Below the pieces are notes generated by a model. That model saw only the letters and a program-made list of their open reading frames with translations. It did not search any database and was not told the origin of the DNA. From NCBI GenBank assembly GCA_903970565.1, contig CAJCJE010000848.1:1-10259 (forward strand): a stretch of 10,259 nt of DNA, written 5' to 3'. Of the stretch, positions 6,790 through 10,259 are shown piece by piece. The position numbers were made by a program, and so were the translations under genes. Positions within the stretch are counted from its first letter, which is position 1, and the number at the start of each line of letters is the position of its first letter. This DNA is from Candidatus Melainabacteria bacterium (lineage in GTDB: Bacteria; Actinomycetota; Actinomycetes; Mycobacteriales; Pseudonocardiaceae).

Positions 6790-8096
6790 GACGCCCTCCT
6801 CGGTTCGGTGATCGCCGCGATCGGGGCGAGCTGTTCGGTGAGTTCGGACAGGGCCGAGTCCAGTGCTTCGCGGTCCGTTGTGGACAGCTGCTCGACCGGG
6901 GTCCAGCTGCCGTCCGGATGGTGCTGCGCCGCCAACAGGGTTTGCAGCCGATCGGACCATTCGTCCACCTGGGACAGGCCGGGATAGCGGGTGACCAGCA
7001 GTGGGCGCAGGATCGAGATCACCTCGCGGTCGCCGACCAGATTCGCCTCGGCGGTTGCCAGGTTCGTGCCGCTGCCCTCGTCGGTCTCGCCGGTGAACTC
7101 GAACTGGAGGGTGTTCTCCATGATCTCGTGCGCGCGCAGGCCCAGCGACAGCGCCTCGGTCTCCAGTTGCGGCAGATCGCCCTGCAAGCCGTGCACGAAG
7201 GAGTCGAGCTGGTCGGTCGGGCCGGTCAGCGCGGTTGCGCTCGCGCCGTGCCAGAGGCCGTACTCCACGCGGTGGAAGCCGGTGAAGTTCGGGTCCTGCA
7301 CGCCGCCGGGCAGTCCGGCCTGGATGCCGTTGATCTCGCCGTCGTAGTCGCCGAACGCATCGTAGGCCGCGCCGAGCTGCTCGTAGGACAGGTGCGCGGG
7401 CAGCCACGCGGTCCTGGCCGCGTCGAGGTTGCCGCCGTGCACCGCGGCGTCCAGCGCATCGGTCCTGGTGACCAGGTCGGCGACCCCGGCCACCACGTAC
7501 GCCTGGTACTCCTTGAGCGGTTGCAGCAGGTCGTCGGTGGTCACCGGGACCACCGAGGGGTTGCTGGTGCCCCTGCCGGCCACGCGCACGGTGGGACCGG
7601 TGACCGGGTCGATGTCCTCGATCAGGCAGCGCAGCGCGTAGTCGCCTGGCCCGAGCGAGACCCGCATGGTCTCGCTGGTGTTGATGCCCAGGCCCTCGAC
7701 CTCGCCGAGCACCTGGCCGGTCCCGACCTCGACCAGGTCCGCCTCGGCGCTGGCATCGCCGGTGTTGTCGATGGTCAGGTTCTGCGCGCCGGCCTTCGGC
7801 TCGGTCCAGCCGGTGCCGCAGGCGCTCTGCGAGACGATCAGCGTGTTCGGCGGGAGCGGAGCGGGGGTGGGGCCGGCCGCCGTCGAGGTGGTGTTGGCGT
7901 GCACCAGGGCCACCACCGCGACGAGCGCGACCACCACGGCGATCAGGACGAAGGTCGACGGGTCGAGGCCACTTCGCGTCGGTGCCGACCGTCGGCTGCC
8001 CGCCCTGTCCTCGGCCGCCCTGTTCTCGGTGGGCTTGTCCTCGGTCAACGTGGTCTCGGTCAACTTCGGGCCTTCGTCGGTTGAGCCTTCGGGCAC
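6786..8096 (-). CDS. efeO: EfeO, extracytoplasmic iron-binding protein (cupredoxin + M75 imelysin-like domain)
   Basis: This 436-residue protein has an unusually long charged N-terminus (1-48), then one hydrophobic helix (about 49-66, [17 protein letters not shown]) that anchors it or serves as a signal peptide (possible cleavage after VHA). A Pro/Thr linker leads to a cupredoxin-like domain (about 85-173) with Cys93 (SACGTGW) and Cys157 (YALRCLIED). The M75 domain (about 190-430) contains [11 protein letters not shown] with the metal-site HxxE at 275-278, plus [20 protein letters not shown] before it. In EfeUOB, EfeO binds iron outside the membrane and works with EfeB and the permease EfeU. 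The GTG start at 8096 has GGAG 7 bases upstream. efeO is the first gene of the unit here: no efeU is adjacent upstream. A promoter candidate lies at 8252-8281. Confidence 0.94.
   Translation of the reverse strand: MPEGSTDEGPKLTETTLTEDKPTENRAAEDRAGSRRSAPTRSGLDPSTFVLIAVVVALVAVVALVHANTTSTAAGPTPAPLPPNTLIVSQSACGTGWTEPKAGAQNLTIDNTGDASAEADLVEVGTGQVLGEVEGLGINTSETMRVSLGPGDYALRCLIEDIDPVTGPTVRVAGRGTSNPSVVPVTTDDLLQPLKEYQAYVVAGVADLVTRTDALDAAVHGGNLDAARTAWLPAHLSYEQLGAAYDAFGDYDGEINGIQAGLPGGVQDPNFTGFHRVEYGLWHGASATALTGPTDQLDSFVHGLQGDLPQLETEALSLGLRAHEIMENTLQFEFTGETDEGSGTNLATAEANLVGDREVISILRPLLVTRYPGLSQVDEWSDRLQTLLAAQHHPDGSWTPVEQLSTTDREALDSALSELTEQLAPIAAITEPRRAS
6790..6801 (-). promoter_or_regulatory. Ribosome binding site of efeB, inside the end of efeO
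   Basis: GAGGAGG (6801-6795) stands 5 bases before the ATG at 6789. This near-perfect Shine-Dalgarno lies within the last codons of efeO. It decides the efeB start against the much longer open frame that runs to about 8253. Confidence 0.8.
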
Positions 8097-8251
8097 CGCG
8101 GTGCTCCAGTCCGGAGATCGTGTGGTTGGTCGGTCCGCCGGTCAGCGCAACGGCCGGCCGCGCCGATCGTAAGGAACGCACGGGTCGTGAATCGAGTGGT
8201 AGCGGCCGTTTCTCCGCGAGATTAACCCCCTCTTCACCCCAATTTTGCCGC

Positions 8252-8281
8252 ATAATTCCCCAGCCGTGCGGCGATCGTCAA
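8252..8281 (-). promoter_or_regulatory. Candidate sigma70-type promoter of the efeO-efeB unit
   Basis: On the minus strand, TTGACG (8281-8276) and AATTAT (8257-8252) are separated by 18 bases. The first matches the -35 consensus at five of six positions and the second the -10 at four of six. Transcription would start near 8245, giving a leader of roughly 150 bases before the efeO GTG. The element is in an AT-richer patch of otherwise GC-rich DNA. I found no clear DtxR/IdeR iron box around it. Confidence 0.5.
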
Positions 8282-8382
8282 TGCCTGCGCGGCTGGTAGT
8301 CGGCTGCTCACCGCCCGACCAGCGGCACCGACCATGCCCCGAACAGGTGATTGGTCGCTTGCGCCGGATTGCGGTGGCGAGA

Positions 8383-8898
8383 TCAGGGCTCGATGGCGTC
8401 GGCGACCCATTCGGGCACCGGCAGTGAGCGTTCGACACACTCGGTGGCCAACCGGATGGTCCAGCGCAGCGCCTGGATGAGCACGGTCGCGATGTCCTCC
8501 GGGGTCGCGTTGGTCAGCGCGATCTCCACCTGCTCGCGGGCGGCGTCCGGATCGCCGTGCACCTCGGCCAGCAGGGTGCGCACGGCCGTGCGCACCGGGG
8601 GGTCGGCCTTGTCGATCGGCACTTCCTGGCCGTCGGCGTCGAAGACCTGCATCCGCACCGGGGTGGCGCCGCCGAGGCTGAGTTCGGTGACCATCGTGCT
8701 GCACTCGGCGAACAGCAGCAGCACCAGTTCGCGGACGTCGGTGTGCTCGTCGGCGGAGTCGGCGACGAAATCGATCAGCTGCCCGACCGCCTCGTCCTCG
8801 TCCCCCCGGCGGGCAGCGGCCAGCGCCTGGCTGGCCGCGACGATGATCCGCCGCTGCCGTTCTGGCTCCTCCGCCGACTCCACGGGCCCATCTTCCAC
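8383..8898 (-). CDS. Unrecognised helical protein, divergent from the nickel permease gene
   Basis: I do not recognise this family. From GTG at 8898 it has 171 residues and no signal peptide or membrane segment, so it is probably cytoplasmic. It begins with an acidic stretch (VEDGPVESAEEPERQRR), then appears mainly helical: IIVAASQALAAARRG, AVGQLIDFVADSADEH, RELVLLLFAECSTMVTELSLGG. A short strand-like part (RMQVFDADGQEVPIDK) follows, then helices to the end, including TVLIQALRWTIRLATECVERSLPVPEWVADAIEP. Codon bias and lack of shadowing by another gene support real coding. The start is uncertain: GTG 8898 has a GGCGG-type site 7 bases upstream, while an ATG at 8955 (19 residues longer) has no Shine-Dalgarno and poorer third-position GC. 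It is 284 bp upstream of efeO on the same strand and shares a 221-bp intergenic region with nicT. Confidence 0.7.
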   Translation of the reverse strand: MEDGPVESAEEPERQRRIIVAASQALAAARRGDEDEAVGQLIDFVADSADEHTDVRELVLLLFAECSTMVTELSLGGATPVRMQVFDADGQEVPIDKADPPVRTAVRTLLAEVHGDPDAAREQVEIALTNATPEDIATVLIQALRWTIRLATECVERSLPVPEWVADAIEP

Positions 8899-9037
8899 TA
8901 CCGAGCCGCCCTGTCGCTGCGCCGCTCGGCGGGTATCTGAACCCGTCCCGAGCATCGGGCGTGGTCGACGGTGGTGTTCGGGGCGACAAGGTTTTCCGTG
9001 GGTTGGGTCACCTTTTGGCCGTGATGCCATCAACGGG

Positions 9038-9066
9038 TTGTTGCAAGGGGATTGCAGGTAGAGGAT
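9038..9066 (+). promoter_or_regulatory. Possible nicT promoter overlapping the Nur box
   Basis: TTGTTG (9038-9043) and GAGGAT (9061-9066) are 17 bases apart and could be -35 and -10 elements of the actinobacterial type. The match is only partial. If correct, the Nur box would cover the -35 and spacer, which fits simple repression, and transcripts would start near 9073. Confidence 0.3.
9041..9057. promoter_or_regulatory. Nur box (nickel-responsive Fur-family repressor site) upstream of nicT
   Basis: TTGCAA-GGGGA-TTGCAG matches the published Streptomyces Nur consensus tTGCaa-N5-ttGCAA at 11 of 12 specified positions, only the last base differing. It stands 63-79 bases before the permease start codon. 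Nur represses nickel uptake genes when nickel is sufficient. The site is read directly; its occupancy by Nur is inferred from the match and from the downstream gene being a nickel/cobalt permease. Confidence 0.75.
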
Positions 9067-9072
9067 CAGTAA

Positions 9073-9100
9073 CCGTGCCTGCTCGAACGAGTGGGCACGG
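9073..9100 (+). promoter_or_regulatory. Hairpin in the nicT 5' leader
   Basis: CCGTGCC (9073-9079) pairs with GGCACGG (9094-9100). Inside, TG/TG can form two G-U pairs in RNA and CTCG pairs with CGAG around an AA centre, making a 13-bp stem. It ends 19 bases before the start codon and lies between the Nur box and the ribosome site. It may affect mRNA stability or translation. Its inner part (CACTCGTTCGAG on the minus strand) also resembles the palindromes near ald and pucR. Confidence 0.4.
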
Positions 9101-9119
9101 GTGAAGTGGAAAGGGAGTT

Positions 9120-10220
9120 ATGGCGACGGTCAGTAGTGACAAGCCGGCTCGTCGCGTCAGCCCCGGCGAATGGGCCAGTATCGCGGCGATGGCCGTGATG
9201 GTCCTCGCGCTGCACGTGTTCGGCTGGGGCACGCTGCTGCTGTTGGTCGCGCCGCACAGGTACTCGCTGGGCACCACCGGCATCTTCGGCGTCGGTATCG
9301 GCGTGACCGCGTACACGCTGGGCCTTCGGCACGCCTTCGACGCCGATCACATCGCCGCGATCGACAACACCACCCGGAAGCTGATGAGCGAGGGCAGGCG
9401 CCCGGTCTCGGTCGGCTTCTGGTTCTCCCTCGGCCATTCCAGCATCGTGTTCGGACTGTGTTTCCTGCTCGGTATCGGCGTGCGCGCGCTGGCCGGGCCG
9501 GTCGCCGACGGCGGATCGTCGCTGCACACCGTGACAACGCTGATCGGCACCCTGGTCTCCGGGTGCTTCCTGCTGATCCTGGGCATCCTCAACCTGTTCG
9601 TGCTGCGGCACATCGTGCGGGTGTTCCGCGAGATGCGGCACGGCAGGTTCGACGAGGGTGAGCTGGAGCGCAGGCTCGACGAGCGCGGTTTCATGAACCG
9701 CATCCTCGGCGGGCTGACCAAGGCGGTCCGCAAGCCCTGGCAGATGTACCCGGTCGGCCTGCTGTTCGGGCTCGGCTTCGACACCGCGACCGAGGTGTCG
9801 CTGCTGGTGCTGGCCGGCGGCGCGGCTGCGTTCAACCTGCCCTGGTACGCGGTGCTGACCCTGCCGGTGCTCTTCGCCGCCGGGATGAGCCTGTTCGACT
9901 CGATCGACGGCTGCTTCATGAACTTCGCCTACGGCTGGGCGTTCGCGAAACCGGTCCGCAAGGTCTTCTACAACATGACCATCACCGGACTGTCCGTGGT
10001 GGTGGCGCTGGTCGTCGGTCTGGTCGAGTTGCTCGGCCTGCTCGGCCAGGAGCTGAACTTCTCCTCCGGCCCGCTGGTCTGGCTCAACGACCTCAACCTC
10101 AACACCATCGGCTACGCGATCGTCGCGCTGTTCGTGTTCACCTGGCTGGTCGCGCTGGCGGTCTGGCGGTTCGGCCGGATCGAAGCGCGCTGGAGCGGTG
10201 AGCTGGAGCCGATCGAGTAG
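9120..10220 (+). CDS. nicT: NiCoT-family nickel/cobalt permease
   Basis: This 366-residue integral membrane protein carries all NiCoT signatures. RHAFDADHI (70-78) contains the HX4DH metal-selection motif (His71, Asp76, His77) in helix II. Further along are FSLGHSSIV (102-110), LGFDTATE (218-225) and GMSLFDSIDG (255-264). About eight helices are predicted, with a charged cytoplasmic loop in the middle (about 163-205, FREMRHGRFDEGELERRLDERG). The family imports Ni2+ and/or Co2+ with high affinity, driven by membrane potential. Metal preference cannot be read with certainty, but the upstream Nur box argues for nickel, probably supplying urease, hydrogenase or Ni-superoxide dismutase elsewhere in the genome. 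The ATG at 9120 follows GAAAGGGAG. The gene is complete, ending 10 bases before the adapter artefact; whether it is followed by co-transcribed genes cannot be seen. Confidence 0.95.
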   Translation: MATVSSDKPARRVSPGEWASIAAMAVMVLALHVFGWGTLLLLVAPHRYSLGTTGIFGVGIGVTAYTLGLRHAFDADHIAAIDNTTRKLMSEGRRPVSVGFWFSLGHSSIVFGLCFLLGIGVRALAGPVADGGSSLHTVTTLIGTLVSGCFLLILGILNLFVLRHIVRVFREMRHGRFDEGELERRLDERGFMNRILGGLTKAVRKPWQMYPVGLLFGLGFDTATEVSLLVLAGGAAAFNLPWYAVLTLPVLFAAGMSLFDSIDGCFMNFAYGWAFAKPVRKVFYNMTITGLSVVVALVVGLVELLGLLGQELNFSSGPLVWLNDLNLNTIGYAIVALFVFTWLVALAVWRFGRIEARWSGELEPIE

Positions 10221-10229
10221 CCGGTCAGC

Positions 10230-10259
10230 AGATCGGAAGAGCGTCGTGTAGGGAAAGAG
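10230..10259. other. Illumina TruSeq adapter sequence at the contig end (artefact)
   Basis: The last 30 bases begin AGATCGGAAGAGCGTCGTGT and continue TAGGGAAAGAG further along as GGGAAAGAG after the A, which is the Illumina TruSeq read-through adapter as I know it, base for base. The genomic sequence therefore ends at or just before 10229. The low-GC, purine-rich composition contrasts with the flanking DNA. Confidence 0.97.

Noticed and set aside
6790..8253. Open frame that would extend EfeB by nearly 490 residues at its amino end
   Set aside because: The extension lies over efeO in a different frame, is rich in Arg/Gly/Pro with no domain resemblance, and the Tat signal plus strong ribosome site place the EfeB start at 6789.
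8097..8382. Search for a DtxR/IdeR or Fur-type iron box at the efeO promoter
   Set aside because: No sequence close to the TTAGG...CCTAA palindrome was found; the AATT-containing patch at 8240-8260 is a mirror-like arrangement and does not fit an iron-box palindrome.
8142..8438. 98-codon minus-strand frame in the efeO upstream region, possible leader peptide
   Set aside because: It overlaps the end of the upstream gene, spans the promoter candidate, and has no recognisable motif or good ribosome site.
9000..9119. Cobalamin or NiCo riboswitch ahead of nicT
   Set aside because: The leader after the likely transcription start is only about 50 bases and shows one hairpin without the conserved elements of these riboswitches.
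9066..9641. 191-codon minus-strand frame opposite the start of nicT
   Set aside because: Gln/His/Asp-rich antisense shadow of a clear NiCoT permease.

Overview
This GC-rich window, with strong third-position G/C bias in every real gene, looks like a contig end from a high-GC actinobacterium. A Pseudonocardiales-type genome (Amycolatopsis, Saccharothrix or Actinokineospora relatives) would fit, but that placement is inference from gene style and was not tested.

Left part (1-3813), all on the minus strand: the first 34 codons of alanine dehydrogenase (ald) run off the left edge. Upstream lies a PucR-family regulator (N-terminal PucR domain, GAF-like middle, C-terminal PucR helix-turn-helix), and further upstream a 14-helix DHA2-type MFS exporter. 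The DNA in front of ald and in front of the regulator shares a CACTCGG-NN-GAGT palindrome, and ald also has a 14-bp direct repeat with 21-bp phasing. This suggests that the regulator controls ald and itself. A perfect 19-bp hairpin separates the exporter from the next unit.

Middle part (3814-8281), also minus strand: a probable iron operon in the order efeO (cupredoxin plus M75 imelysin-like domain), efeB (Tat-exported DyP-type haem peroxidase, overlapping efeO by ATGA), then, after 51 bp, a lipoprotein phosphoesterase of the phospholipase C/acid phosphatase family. A sigma70-like promoter can be seen about 155-185 bp before efeO. The permease efeU (FTR1 type), normally first in efeUOB, is not in the window.

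Right part (8383-10259): an unrecognised, mostly helical protein of about 171 residues (minus strand) is divergent from a complete NiCoT-family nickel/cobalt permease (plus strand). The permease leader contains TTGCAA-N5-TTGCAG, a near-perfect match to the Nur (nickel-responsive Fur-family repressor) box described in Streptomyces, followed by a strong hairpin. The last 30 bases are Illumina TruSeq adapter sequence and not genome.

The theme is metal uptake at the cell surface (EfeOB for iron, NiCoT for nickel) beside an amino-acid catabolism locus. I see no mobile element, CRISPR array, tRNA or rRNA. Nothing here amounts to a wholly new system. The best leads are the Nur box, the shared ald/pucR palindrome, the efeOB-phosphoesterase arrangement without efeU, and the adapter artefact.
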